Shown piece after piece: positions 18,790 to 28,737 of a stretch of DNA of 64,000 bases. Origin of the DNA: Akkermansiaceae bacterium (GTDB lineage Bacteria > Verrucomicrobiota > Verrucomicrobiia > Verrucomicrobiales > Akkermansiaceae); the NCBI GenBank assembly GCA_029242935.1, contig JAQWSX010000176.1:1-64000 (forward strand), written 5' to 3'. The translations under genes were made by a program, and so were the position numbers. How positions within the stretch are numbered: the first letter of the stretch is position 1; the number at the start of each line of letters is the position of its first letter. The notes below the pieces were generated by a model. It did not search any database and was not told the origin of the DNA. It was given only the letters and a program-made list of their open reading frames with translations.

Positions 18790-19761
18790 GTGGATCTGAT
18801 CGAAAAAGCCCGGACGGTTGTAGGGATTGAGACCTCGCAGCTCAACAGGCTGGCCGAGAGGCTCGATGAAAACTTTAGTAACTCCCTTGGTGCTCTTGAG
18901 GAAACCCTTAAGGCAGGGCATAAAATCGTCGTTATCGGAGTTGGCAAGTCCGAGCACATAGGCAACAAGTTCGTCGCAACCTTAAACAGCACTGGCGCCA
19001 CTGCCGTAAGCCTCAATTGTCAAAATGCCCTGCACGGGGATCTTGGTATGCTTTCGGTCGGAGATCTTGTCATCGCCCTCAGTCATTCTGGAGAAACCTC
19101 CGAAATGATCAGCTTGGTCCCTCACGCAAAGAAGCGAGCTTCTCAAATTATTACCATCACCGGAGATGCCAAATCCACCTTAGCCAAACACAGCGACATT
19201 GTCCTCGACACCCATGTCGAACAAGAGGCCTGCCCTCTCCGACTTGCACCCACTTCAAGTTCAACCAACATGCTCGTTCTCTGCGACGCGCTCGCCATGG
19301 TTCTTCTTGAAAAACGGGGTTTCCACGCCGAGGACTTCGCCGAACTCCATCCCAGTGGCAGTCTTGGAAAATATCTCTTGAGTCGGGTCTCCGACATCAT
19401 GCGAACCGGTTCAACCTTTGCGAAAGTCCCCACAACTTCTCTCGTCCAAGAAAGCGTTCTCGCGATGCTAGAATGTCGGGCCGGAGCCGCTGTTATTGTT
19501 GACTCTAACGGAAAACTGGCTGGCATCTTCACCCACGGAGACTTTGTGCGAGGCTATCAAACAAACCGGGAGATCGGCGACACTCCTGTTTCTGACCATA
19601 TGACAACCAAACCAATTACCGTCCACGAAAACGACCTTGCGGCCGAAGTCGTTCGCATCCTCCGTGAACATCGCATTGATGATCTCGTCGTTATCAATAA
19701 TGCCAATGAGGCAGTCGGCCTAGTTGACGTTCAGGATCTATCCCGTCATGGACTGGGTTAA
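18790..19761 (+). CDS. kdsD: D-arabinose-5-phosphate isomerase (SIS plus CBS domains), GTG start
   Basis: 'IVVIGVGKSEHIGNKFVATLNSTG', 'LSHSGETSEMI', 'LAPTSSSTNMLVLCDALAMVLLEKRGF', 'HPSGSLGKYLL', CBS pair. Confidence 0.93.
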   Translation: MDLIEKARTVVGIETSQLNRLAERLDENFSNSLGALEETLKAGHKIVVIGVGKSEHIGNKFVATLNSTGATAVSLNCQNALHGDLGMLSVGDLVIALSHSGETSEMISLVPHAKKRASQIITITGDAKSTLAKHSDIVLDTHVEQEACPLRLAPTSSSTNMLVLCDALAMVLLEKRGFHAEDFAELHPSGSLGKYLLSRVSDIMRTGSTFAKVPTTSLVQESVLAMLECRAGAAVIVDSNGKLAGIFTHGDFVRGYQTNREIGDTPVSDHMTTKPITVHENDLAAEVVRILREHRIDDLVVINNANEAVGLVDVQDLSRHGLG

Positions 19762-19771
19762 GCCAACAGGT

Positions 19772-21097
19772 TTACTTGGCTGAGAGGTCGACCTTTACTA
19801 ACTCCTTGTCGTTTCTCAGATAGGCCGCCTTTCCTGCAAAGGCAGGCCCACTCCAAACAACTGGACGGCTATAAGCCTCGTTGGTGGGTTCAAGGACATG
19901 TTGGCGACCAATCTCACGATATCCCTTCCGCGAAAGTTGCGCCAAAATTAGATCTCCATTTTCATTGAAGATCCAATAATTACCCGACTCTTCGTGACGC
20001 GTCAGATGTGCCGTGCCATGACTTCCGCCCTTTGAGCGATGCTCCTCGGCGACTGTAGGCTGCATCGTTGACCAGAATCTCTCCCCATTTTCCACCGATG
20101 CCGCAACCAACTGGCTGGATCGGACGTCACATCCATAAATGACACCATTATGGATCAGCGGCGTACTGTTACAGCAATAAAGCGCGGTCTTGGGTTTCCC
20201 CCTCCATAAAAACTTTGCAGTCGGTTCATTTTCATCCAGCTCAATCATCGCGCCGACCCGACCGATCCCACTCGCGAAAATCTTATTCCCCACAAGTCGC
20301 GGCGTCATCACTGACATTCCATAAATGGGCTTGAGTGGAAGCTCCCAATACTTTTCTCCTGTCTTGGGATTTAAGGAATTAATTGCTTCTGGATGCCAAA
20401 TCAAGAGTTGCTCCGCTTTACCGACTTTCACTAGAGATGGAGGGCAATATCCTTGGCTTCTCGCATCAAGCGCCTTCCACTTCACCCTACCGGTCATGGC
20501 ATCAAATGCCACCGCAACACTCCCCTTTCCACCGACAATACAATACAAAGTATCGCCAACCACAAGCGGATGAGCGGCGAACCCCCAAATGGGAAGCCCA
20601 GCACCAAAATCTCTTTGAAAATTCTTCTCCCACTTTTTAGCACCAGTCTTGGCATCAAGCACAACGAGATCTCCCATCCCGCCCAAGAAATAAACCAAGC
20701 CATTTGCAATCGTAGGAGTAGCACGCGGCCCTCCGGGATAGGAAAGCCTATAAGTCCGATTCTCTTCAAACTTCCAAATCTCTTCTCCTGTTACGGCATC
20801 CAAACAAAGCAATCTCTCTATTCCTTGCCACGTTACTGCTCTCCCAGGATTATTCAGCAACTCGCCCTCAGAGCGCTGGTAGTCAGAGACGTAAACTCTT
20901 CCATCAGCAACCGCAGGACCCGAATACCCCCAACCGACCGGAACCCGCCACACCACAGGAGCACCAGACTCCGGTAAATCTGTTCTGATTCCTTTTTCCC
21001 GCCATACCCCATCCGCTTTCTCACCCATCCAACGGGGCCAATCATCGGCAGAGGAATTCAGAATTCCGATAACACAAAACACAATAAAAGCTTTCAT
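19772..21097 (-). CDS. PQQ-like beta-propeller repeat protein, secreted
   Basis: Repeats of 'LDAVTGEEIWKFE', 'LDAKTGAKKWEK', 'FDAMTGRVKWKA', 'LNPKTGEKYWEL'; start refined to 'MKAFIVFCVIGIL' at 21097. Confidence 0.9.
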   Translation of the reverse strand: MKAFIVFCVIGILNSSADDWPRWMGEKADGVWREKGIRTDLPESGAPVVWRVPVGWGYSGPAVADGRVYVSDYQRSEGELLNNPGRAVTWQGIERLLCLDAVTGEEIWKFEENRTYRLSYPGGPRATPTIANGLVYFLGGMGDLVVLDAKTGAKKWEKNFQRDFGAGLPIWGFAAHPLVVGDTLYCIVGGKGSVAVAFDAMTGRVKWKALDARSQGYCPPSLVKVGKAEQLLIWHPEAINSLNPKTGEKYWELPLKPIYGMSVMTPRLVGNKIFASGIGRVGAMIELDENEPTAKFLWRGKPKTALYCCNSTPLIHNGVIYGCDVRSSQLVAASVENGERFWSTMQPTVAEEHRSKGGSHGTAHLTRHEESGNYWIFNENGDLILAQLSRKGYREIGRQHVLEPTNEAYSRPVVWSGPAFAGKAAYLRNDKELVKVDLSAK

Positions 21098-21237
21098 ATC
21101 TCCAGAATCCCTCTCTCCCTCCAAAAGTCAATCCGGCTTCGATTGAGGAGTTCTTTAAATTCAACCTCACGATCCGTCAGGTCTTTGAAACGAGCATGGA
21201 TAACCTTCATCGACTTGCTCAAAATATCACGATGCAC
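21094..21237 (-). CDS. Cryptic small ORF (47 aa from GTG); the open frame extends 5' to 21342
   Basis: MHRDILSKSMKVIHARFKDLTDREVEFKELLNRSRIDFWRERGILEI*; its TGA overlaps the start of the PQQ-repeat gene (ATGA). Confidence 0.3.
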   Translation of the reverse strand: MHRDILSKSMKVIHARFKDLTDREVEFKELLNRSRIDFWRERGILEI

Positions 21238-21384
21238 AACGTTACGGAGTCGATTTGCGAGCCAGACACTTGAGTAAAAGTAGTGTGTTTTTACAGATCC
21301 ATGCCACGAAGCTATGGCTAGAACCAGCCTTTGACCTTGCCTTCACCGTTACGCGGTGTTGACTCCTCTCAAGCCAAACACACT

Positions 21385-21885
21385 GTGAACGCATTCGAAA
21401 TCTATCAGAAAATCGACCCTTCCCCCATCAGCGACATGTTTCTCTGGATCCGGGAAAATGACCGTCAACTTTACAAATCAGCGATCGCGACCCTCACCGC
21501 AAACCGAAATCTCCGACCTGTCTTCGTTGAGAAAAAATCGGTCGCAGAGCAGATCATCTGGCTTCATAAGACTCTTAAACTCAAAACCAGCGACACCATC
21601 GGCGAACACCTCTTTCAGGTTTACTTCATGAAAGGGCAGCAGGAGCTTCTCATCGGATTCTGCGACGGCATGGGAATCGAGCACGATGGAGAAGGCTCGG
21701 TTGAAGGAGCTCTTCCCGACACTCTTGATGATGAAAAACTTAAGTCCACCATCAACAGCCTCATCGAAGCACACGACCCCAAATTGGTCACTCTCTACCT
21801 TAGGGTCTTTAACCTGCAGACCCCAAATGGGTGGGAGAACCTCACCAAGACCCTCGAAAGCGACGAGCGACTCATCCTAGTTTAA
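21385..21885 (+). CDS. Hypothetical protein
   Basis: ORF 21331..21885; in-frame GTG at 21385 'VNAFEIYQKIDPSPISDMFLWIRENDRQLYKSAIATLT' is the more plausible start than the TTG at 21331. Confidence 0.6.
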   Translation: MNAFEIYQKIDPSPISDMFLWIRENDRQLYKSAIATLTANRNLRPVFVEKKSVAEQIIWLHKTLKLKTSDTIGEHLFQVYFMKGQQELLIGFCDGMGIEHDGEGSVEGALPDTLDDEKLKSTINSLIEAHDPKLVTLYLRVFNLQTPNGWENLTKTLESDERLILV

Positions 21886-23126
21886 GAACCATCTAAATGC
21901 CGCCGGATCGCGGTAAGCGCATAATCTAACTCCCCTTCCGAGATCTGGAAAGGGGGCGTGAAAGAAAGGACGTTTCCTTCCGGACCATCCGCCAGAAAGA
22001 GAAGACCCTCAGCTAAAAGTGAGGCCAACAACCGGTTGGCTGGGCGATTCAATTCCATCCCCCACATCAAGCCGCGACCACGCACCTCTCGAACGGCTTC
22101 GTGATCAAATGCCTGCAGCGCGTTAGAAAGTCTTTCTAAGGCTTTTTCCACCAATCGAATTGTTGCGTCCCTCTCAAAAATCTCCAGAGATTTTAATGCC
22201 ATGGCACAGCCTACCGGGTGTCCCAAAAAAGTACTGGTATGCAACGCCTCCCCCGGACTCTTAGGCCATTGATCCATAACCTCTTCTTTGCCCACACAAG
22301 CGGAAATCGGAAACCCTCCACTCATCGCTTTTCCAACGCAAATCAGATCAGGAATAATCCCTTCCCAATCACAGGCAAACCACTTCCCGGTGCGATAAAA
22401 ACCGGTGTAAATTTCATCAAAAATCAAAAGAGCGCCGTGCTCATCACACCAATCTCTCAGCGCTGATAAAAATCCAGCGGGAGGAATCACTTTCCCCCCT
22501 CGTCCTTGAATTGGCTCCACTAGAACCGCCCCAATCTCATCGTCATTGGGCAGCTCGGACGAACCGTATTCCACCCGATTGGTCACCTCTGCCAATTGAT
22601 CTACAAAAGGCCCGCGAAACTTTTTCAGATCAGTGCCAAGCAAGCTTCCATAACCTAGTCCATGATAGCCATTGGTAAAAGCCATCACCCTACGCTTCCC
22701 CGTCGCTAATCGCGCCGTCTTGAGCGCCGTTTCCACCGCTTCAAATCCTGAATTTGAAAGCACTACCTTTCCCGAACCAGCACCCCATCTCTCGAAAGTT
22801 AATTTCGAAAGCTGTTCGCACAACTCAACCTTTAAAGCGGTTGGATGAACATCGCCCATACCATGAAGTAGCTGCTCGCTTTGCTCCTTCATTGCCTCCA
22901 CGATTTCAGGAGGACGATGCCCAAGCCCCGCAACTCCAAAAGCACTGGTGAAATCCAGGAAACGATTCCCATCTGCGTCCCACACGTTCACCCCTCTCGC
23001 CCTCTCCCAAAAAACCGGCCACGAGGGATCCATATAAGTCACATTCCGACTCTCATGCACGCGAAGTCTAGCCGCCAACTCCTGCGAGCGAGGGCCAGGA
23101 ATACTCGTTCTTATTTCAGGAATCAT
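21882..23126 (-). CDS. Class III PLP-dependent aminotransferase
   Basis: 'VNVWDADGNRFLDFTSAFGVAGLGHRPPEIVEAM', 'LIFDEIYTGFYRTGKWFACDWEGIIPDLICVGKAMSGGFPISACVG', 'STFLGHPVGCAMALKSLE'. Confidence 0.92.
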   Translation of the reverse strand: MIPEIRTSIPGPRSQELAARLRVHESRNVTYMDPSWPVFWERARGVNVWDADGNRFLDFTSAFGVAGLGHRPPEIVEAMKEQSEQLLHGMGDVHPTALKVELCEQLSKLTFERWGAGSGKVVLSNSGFEAVETALKTARLATGKRRVMAFTNGYHGLGYGSLLGTDLKKFRGPFVDQLAEVTNRVEYGSSELPNDDEIGAVLVEPIQGRGGKVIPPAGFLSALRDWCDEHGALLIFDEIYTGFYRTGKWFACDWEGIIPDLICVGKAMSGGFPISACVGKEEVMDQWPKSPGEALHTSTFLGHPVGCAMALKSLEIFERDATIRLVEKALERLSNALQAFDHEAVREVRGRGLMWGMELNRPANRLLASLLAEGLLFLADGPEGNVLSFTPPFQISEGELDYALTAIRRHLDGS

Positions 23127-24301
23127 GACCCTCGCATTAACATCATAAAGATGGCCCCGATTGCTGAGGCTGCGATCAAAAAGATCCCTATTCCTCCGAT
23201 CGCAAAATCCCGTTTTAAGATCAGCGGCCGATGAGGTGACGATGATCTGGGGAAAACCACGAACGCGTATGCAGCTCCTGTCACCAATCCACCTAGGTGG
23301 GCGGCATTGTCCACAAACTTGAATCCCAGCGTTCCGATCACGATCAGTGACACCAGAATCCCTGCCAACCTGCGGCGGGCAGGTCTCGGAACAAGCGGGC
23401 GATGAAGCGTCTCAAAGACCAATAGAAATCCCAGCAGCCCACACACCACTCCAGAAACTCCCACCGAAGTCTGATTCGGTAGCCAGGAAACAGTGGCCCA
23501 TCCCGCGCCGATGATACTAAGAAAAAAGGCGCCAGCAAGGTGCGGCCAGCGTGCCAAAATTTCGACACGTCGACCCAAATACCAAAGAGCACTCATATTG
23601 AGGATGAAGTGGATTAGATTACCATGGAGAAAAGCCGCCGTGAAAATTCGCCAGTTTTCTCCCGCCAAATAGCGGGTTTTAACTAAGCCCGCTTCGGAGA
23701 TTCCGAGACCTGGAGTTGCGAACTGAGCTCCACCAACCAATACCACCAGCACGAGAAACAGGACAGAGAAAGGAGTGCGCTGATTTTCCATCCAAAGCTC
23801 AAAACGAGCCTCTGGAACCTGATCGCCAATTTGATCCCGCGTTAAGAGTTTAGCGGCATCGCGCCCCTTCCGCGCCTCCCACCAAGGGCGCGCAGTAAAA
23901 TAAAGAAACCCAAAAATTGTCAGGACTAAAAATTGAATGCCCGGAAAATCAAACGGAGAAATGCCATTAAAAAAGCAATAGAAACCACAAAGGACTGCAA
24001 TTCCAGTTAACGGCGCCGTGCGTCGGGCATAAGCTTCATCTTCCGCCGCGAAATTGAGGCGCCTTTTTTTAAGCGTGCCAGCCAGCTTCGGGACTTCTTC
24101 CGGCGCGACCAGTTGATCATCCTCCGGTGTCCAAATCCAATCCAAGCGACCCTTCCCGACCTCTAAATGGGCTTTGAGCTCATCTAGCGATTCGAATGAC
24201 CGGCTCATTTTTGAGCTGTCAACAACCCCAAACTTACTGGTATTTGGCCGGGTTGGAAATGCATCATCACGGGCCCAAGCTGGCAAAGCTGGCTCGCTCA
24301 T
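23123..24301 (-). CDS. Rhomboid-family intramembrane serine protease with ~100-aa soluble N-terminal extension
   Basis: 'WRIFTAAFLHGNLIHFILNMSALWYLGRRVE', GxSG in 'TSVGVSGVVCGLLGF', catalytic His in 'DNAAHLGGLVTGAAY'. Confidence 0.92.
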   Translation of the reverse strand: MSEPALPAWARDDAFPTRPNTSKFGVVDSSKMSRSFESLDELKAHLEVGKGRLDWIWTPEDDQLVAPEEVPKLAGTLKKRRLNFAAEDEAYARRTAPLTGIAVLCGFYCFFNGISPFDFPGIQFLVLTIFGFLYFTARPWWEARKGRDAAKLLTRDQIGDQVPEARFELWMENQRTPFSVLFLVLVVLVGGAQFATPGLGISEAGLVKTRYLAGENWRIFTAAFLHGNLIHFILNMSALWYLGRRVEILARWPHLAGAFFLSIIGAGWATVSWLPNQTSVGVSGVVCGLLGFLLVFETLHRPLVPRPARRRLAGILVSLIVIGTLGFKFVDNAAHLGGLVTGAAYAFVVFPRSSSPHRPLILKRDFAIGGIGIFLIAASAIGAIFMMLMRGS

Positions 24302-24312
24302 CGTCTCAAAAA

Positions 24313-24960
24313 TTAGCCCCCTACTGGCGCCTTGTCCTCTTCAGTTGAGGTCTTAGCACCATCAGCTGGTGTCTCTTCGGGGATCTTTGAGGCCTCGTTC
24401 GTTTCCTCGGGAGCGGTAGTTGCCTCCTCGGGAGCGGCAGTTGCCTCCTCGGGAGCGGCAGTTGCCTCCTCGGGAGCGGCAGTTGCCTCCTCGGGAGCGG
24501 TAGTTGCCTCCTCGGGAGCGGTAGTTGCCTCCTCGGGAGCGGTAGTTGCCTCCTCGGGAGCGGCAGTTGCTTCCTCGGGAGCGGCAGTTGCTTCCTCGGG
24601 AGTCGGGGTGATAACATCCCCTGCGTTCCCAAGGACTGAATTTTCACCCTCGTTAGTCTCAACGGGAGCGTTAGCCGCAGAGCCCCCGTCAGAAGCGTAG
24701 TTCTTACCATCAATGGCATTTCTCTTTCCCATCAGGATCGCAAGGACCAGGGAGAAGATGAAGAAAAGCGTGCCGAGATAAACGGTTCCTTTTTGAAGAA
24801 CGTCAGTCGTCTTCGCTCCGAAAGCTGCGTCGGTCATACCGGCTCCAAATGCAGCACCAAGGCCTTCCTGCTTTGGGCGTTGCATGAGGATCACGAGAAT
24901 CAACAAGAGGCTCACGACGACGTGAGCAATGACCACAAGTGTGATGGAAATATCTAGCAT
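24313..24960 (-). CDS. secG: Preprotein translocase subunit SecG with Ala/Glu/Pro/Thr repeat C-terminal tail
   Basis: 'VVSLLLILVILMQRPKQEGLGAAFGAGMTDAAFGAKTTDVLQKGT' followed by a second TM helix; tail of PEEAT(A/T)A heptads. Confidence 0.92.
   Translation of the reverse strand: MLDISITLVVIAHVVVSLLLILVILMQRPKQEGLGAAFGAGMTDAAFGAKTTDVLQKGTVYLGTLFFIFSLVLAILMGKRNAIDGKNYASDGGSAANAPVETNEGENSVLGNAGDVITPTPEEATAAPEEATAAPEEATTAPEEATTAPEEATTAPEEATAAPEEATAAPEEATAAPEEATTAPEETNEASKIPEETPADGAKTSTEEDKAPVGG
24404..24592. repeat. Nine tandem 21-bp units (TCCTCGGGAGCGGYAGTTGCY) inside secG, encoding PEEATAA/PEEATTA
   Basis: Counted in sequence; units begin at 24404, 24425, 24446, 24467, 24488, 24509, 24530, 24551 and 24572; a partial unit follows at 24593. 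Confidence 0.95.
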
Positions 24961-25070
24961 GGGAGGGCGGGACTCTATCGGCTCAACCCGACTTGTAAAG
25001 ACGGAGTTTTAAGCAAAGTTTCCAATTTTATTTAGGAGGCCTTAACAAAATTAAGCAAGCCCACTCATCA

Positions 25071-25418
25071 TTAATTCGTCGACTTAATGATCTCGTTTTT
25101 CAAATTGAGCACATGTCGGAGGGGGATGATCCGCTCGTCCGAGATTCCAAAAGCCATAATCGTAACGCATTCGCCCTTCTTGATTAGGTGGGCCGCGCCC
25201 CCATTCATAATAATGTGCCCTGTCCCCGGATCACCAGCCTGCACGTAGGTTTCGAGACGGCTTCCCGAAGTCATCGACGTCACGAGGACACGCTCACCCT
25301 CCCAAAGTCCGGACGCCTCCATAAGATCAGAGGGAATCTCAATACTCCCTTCGTAATCAATATCAGCCTGCTTAATGATGGCCCGGTGAAGCTTCGACTT
25401 AAGTTGAATACGCTGCAT
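25071..25418 (-). CDS. panD: Aspartate 1-decarboxylase
   Basis: 'MQRIQLKSKLHRAIIKQADIDYEGSIEIPSDLMEASGL', 'YEGS' self-processing site, 'GDPGTGHIIMNGGAAHLIKKGECVTIMAFG'. ORF extends to 25532; start refined. Confidence 0.92.
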   Translation of the reverse strand: MQRIQLKSKLHRAIIKQADIDYEGSIEIPSDLMEASGLWEGERVLVTSMTSGSRLETYVQAGDPGTGHIIMNGGAAHLIKKGECVTIMAFGISDERIIPLRHVLNLKNEIIKSTN

Positions 25419-25513
25419 GGCGCTGACGAAACGAGGAATGACAGCCGCGGTCAAGCGGTGAAAAACTCCAAGATTGAAAAAATTCCGCTTGTCTTTAATA
25501 TTTCGGCGAAAGT

Positions 25514-26566
25514 ATGAGGAAATTGGTGCCATTCATCATCGGCTGTGCCGGGAGCTTCTTGCCTGGCCAAGAGACCGGGCCTGCCATTCCTCCCGTGGTG
25601 GCAAAAAAGGCTCTACAGTGGATGCAAAACCCAGATGCCAACAAACGAGCAGCCGCTTACCGCACATTTCAGCTTTACGGTGATGAGGGAGGATCTATCT
25701 ACCGCCGCACTCTCGAAAAAGCACGGACTCTTCATGGAAAAAAGCTAGCCGACATCCTCAGCGATGAACGATCAAACCCCTTCTTAGATCTCCCCGATGT
25801 TTCGGAAAAATTGAAGACTCATCGCGCGCGCATCTATAACTTAATTAAAACCGACTACAAAAAGCAGCCAGATAAAATTGCGATGCTACGCCGCGAAGTA
25901 GGATCACTACAAAAGCTCAACGGTCGCGCTCGTATCATCGCAGAGAATGATCCTGAACCTCTCGATAAGGCAGTCAAAGCCATCGCAACGGCTCTTGCCG
26001 AAGTTACTCGAGAAGTAAATCTTATCGACGAGACCGAGTTCGACCGAAACAAGCTCGACCTCGAGGACGCTCTCATGTCGGTTTACGAGGGCGAAATTCA
26101 TCTCAAGAATAGGAAAATTATTACGAATATTCGCAAGGAAACCGAATCACTAGTTTCGGCGCGGCTCGACAATAATGCCTCCGAATGGGCTAGCGTATCT
26201 CAAAAAGATTTTGCTAACTACCTCAACGAATTCCGTTCGTTATTCGCGCTCACCCCGCTCCGCCTAGAAGAGAAGCTCTCTGATGCCGCAGTTGGGCATT
26301 CAAGAGATATGGCTTCAATGGGATTCTTCGCCCATCAATCTCCCGTCCCCAAGAAAAAATCGCCAGGTGACCGAGCTCGACTTGCCGGTTTCAAACACCG
26401 CTGGTCGGGAGAAAACATTTTTATGGGATCAGCTTCACCAGTGGCCGCCTACGACGCTTGGTTCGGCTCCGATGGACACCGCTTTATCATGTTTGCAAAC
26501 GGTCCAAATCTGATTGGAATCGGCCCACACGGAAGGCACTGGACCATGATGACCGGTAGGAAATAA
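25514..26566 (+). CDS. CAP/SCP-domain secreted protein
   Basis: C-terminal CAP motifs 'LNEFRSLFALTPLRLEEKLSDAAVGHSRDMASMGFFAHQSP', 'GENIFMGSASPVAAYDAWFGSDGHRFIMF'. Confidence 0.82.
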   Translation: MRKLVPFIIGCAGSFLPGQETGPAIPPVVAKKALQWMQNPDANKRAAAYRTFQLYGDEGGSIYRRTLEKARTLHGKKLADILSDERSNPFLDLPDVSEKLKTHRARIYNLIKTDYKKQPDKIAMLRREVGSLQKLNGRARIIAENDPEPLDKAVKAIATALAEVTREVNLIDETEFDRNKLDLEDALMSVYEGEIHLKNRKIITNIRKETESLVSARLDNNASEWASVSQKDFANYLNEFRSLFALTPLRLEEKLSDAAVGHSRDMASMGFFAHQSPVPKKKSPGDRARLAGFKHRWSGENIFMGSASPVAAYDAWFGSDGHRFIMFANGPNLIGIGPHGRHWTMMTGRK

Positions 26567-26578
26567 AACCTTTCTAAC

Positions 26579-27259
26579 GTGAGTATCGAAGAACGGCTAA
26601 ACTACACATTCAAAAGCGGGACACTTTTGAATGAAGCACTCTCCCACCCCAGTCTTTCGTCGGAAATTCGTCCAGCGCCGCCCGATAACCAAAGACTTGA
26701 ATACCTAGGTGATGCTGTTGTCGAACTCGCCATTAGCTCTCATCTTTACCACCGCTTCCCGGAATTCCAGGAAGGCGTCCTCACTAAGCTACGTGCTTCG
26801 GTGGTTTCAAAACCAGCACTCGCCGTAGCAGCCCGCACCATCGATTTGGGCAGTGCACTTTTCATGAGTAATGGAGAATCCGGAAGCGGCGGCCGTGATC
26901 GAGATTCCAACCTCGCCGACGCCCTAGAGGCTATCATTGGCGCGATCTATCTCGACAGTGGTCTTGAGGCCGCCAATGAGGTGGTCCTGCAACTACTCAG
27001 TCATCAACTCGCAACCTTAAATCCCAAAAATTCCCAAGGAAATTCCAAAGGCGAGCTTCAAGAAATTCTCCAGCAATTAACCCCGGAGGCGCCTGTTTAC
27101 GAAGTCATCTCGGAAGAAGGGCCTCCCCACGACCGGACTTTCGTCTGCGAGGTTACGTGGAAAGGCAAAACTTTGGGTCAGGGCTCCGGCTCTAGTAAAA
27201 AATCAGCCGAAGCAAAAGCCGCACAGGCTGCCCTGACCACTCAGATCTGGAAAAGCTAG
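26579..27259 (+). CDS. rnc: Ribonuclease III, GTG start
   Basis: '[17 protein letters not shown]', '[21 protein letters not shown]', C-terminal dsRBD '[20 protein letters not shown]'-type. Confidence 0.95.
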   Translation: MSIEERLNYTFKSGTLLNEALSHPSLSSEIRPAPPDNQRLEYLGDAVVELAISSHLYHRFPEFQEGVLTKLRASVVSKPALAVAARTIDLGSALFMSNGESGSGGRDRDSNLADALEAIIGAIYLDSGLEAANEVVLQLLSHQLATLNPKNSQGNSKGELQEILQQLTPEAPVYEVISEEGPPHDRTFVCEVTWKGKTLGQGSGSSKKSAEAKAAQAALTTQIWKS

Positions 27260-28737
27260 GCAAGAATCTTACTAATCACCTTCCTCGGCTCCACGCCAGT
27301 CAGTCGTTCGTCGAGACCCTGATGCCTCAGGGTGAACCTCTCGTGGTCGATCCCTAAACAGTGGAGTGCCGTCGCATTGATTTCGTTAATATGCACCTTG
27401 TCCTTGACCGGATTATAGGAAAACTCATCAGTTTCTCCGACTTCGGCGCCTCCCTTAATCCCTCCACCGGCCATCCACATACAGAAATTTTTTGGGTGGT
27501 GATCTCTTCCGTATGTCTCACGGCTTAGCTTGCCTTGCGAATAAACAGTCCGCCCAAATTCCCCCCCCCATATCACAAGGGTTTCATCCAACATGCCCCG
27601 TTGCTTGAGATCCTTAATCAATCCGGCGCAAGCTTGGTCAGTGTCCAAACACTGGTTCCCCAACTCCTTCGGTAAATTCCCGTGAGAATCCCAACCACGA
27701 TGCATGATCTGGACAACGCGCACCCCCTTCTCCACTAGACGGCGGGCGAGAAGAGCACTTGAGGCAAACGAACCCGGTGTTTTTACGCGGTCCCCATAAA
27801 GCCCCAAGGTCGACTCTTTCTCTTGGCTCAGGTCAGTCAACTCCGGCACGCTAGCCTGCATTCTGAACGCCATTTCATATTGCGAAATACGAGTCTGGAT
27901 ATCCGGGTCCCCAAACTTTTCAAATCCTTGCTGATTCAGTTTTCCGAGAGCATCGAGCATCGAACGTCGATCCTGCCGATCCACCCCTGGCGGGTTTTCA
28001 AGATGCAGAACCGGATCATTCCCGGATCTCAAAACAACACCGCTATTCCTCCCCGGTAAAAACCCGGGTCCCCACATCCGACTGAATAGCGCCTGGGCAT
28101 TCGAGCCATTCGGAAAGTTGGGAGTCAGAGCGACAAAGGCGGGGAGATCTTCAGTTTCTGCTCCCAGCCCATATGAAATCCAAGACCCCATACTCGGCTT
28201 TCCCGGGACCTCGCTTCCGGTCATTACAAAAGTACAAGCCGGATCGTGATTAATTGCGTTGGAATGTACTGCTTTCACCACTGCAATATCATCTACGACT
28301 CCTGCAGTATGAGGTAACAACTCACTGACCCATCGACCACATTCACCATGCTGGGAAAACTTGAATTTCGAGGGTGCCACCGGAAAACGACCCTGTCCGC
28401 TTGTCATAGTCGTAATACGATTACCCAGGAAATCCTTCGGCAAATCCTTGTTAAATTGTTTGTGTAAATCTGGCTTATGATCCCAAGTATCAAGCTGCGA
28501 CGGGCCACCGTTCATATGCAGATAGATCACCGCCTTAGCCTTGCCTGCAAAATGGGGAAGCGTGGGCAAACCAGGGTGCATCGGAGACCCGGCTTGCGCC
28601 GCACCGCGGGAAGCCATCATTGACGCAAATGCCACACCTCCGAGTCGCATCCCGTTATCGCCAAAAAATTGGCGCCGAGTTTGCAAAAGTTGATTTTTGA
28701 AAAATGGATTCATGTCGGTCAGATCAATTACGGACAA
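27256..28737 (-). CDS. DUF1501 (sulfatase-like fold) protein
   Basis: '[23 protein letters not shown]', '[31 protein letters not shown]'-type C-terminus, '[14 protein letters not shown]'. Confidence 0.92.
   Translation of the reverse strand: MSVIDLTDMNPFFKNQLLQTRRQFFGDNGMRLGGVAFASMMASRGAAQAGSPMHPGLPTLPHFAGKAKAVIYLHMNGGPSQLDTWDHKPDLHKQFNKDLPKDFLGNRITTMTSGQGRFPVAPSKFKFSQHGECGRWVSELLPHTAGVVDDIAVVKAVHSNAINHDPACTFVMTGSEVPGKPSMGSWISYGLGAETEDLPAFVALTPNFPNGSNAQALFSRMWGPGFLPGRNSGVVLRSGNDPVLHLENPPGVDRQDRRSMLDALGKLNQQGFEKFGDPDIQTRISQYEMAFRMQASVPELTDLSQEKESTLGLYGDRVKTPGSFASSALLARRLVEKGVRVVQIMHRGWDSHGNLPKELGNQCLDTDQACAGLIKDLKQRGMLDETLVIWGGEFGRTVYSQGKLSRETYGRDHHPKNFCMWMAGGGIKGGAEVGETDEFSYNPVKDKVHINEINATALHCLGIDHERFTLRHQGLDERLTGVEPRKVISKILA

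Noticed and set aside
24321-24719. Alternate-frame ORFs on both strands across the secG repeat ('LPLPRRQ...' and 'ASSGAVVASSGAAV...')
   Set aside because: They are out-of-frame readings of the 21-bp repeat, which stays open in several frames because its length is a multiple of three; secG is clearly the real frame.
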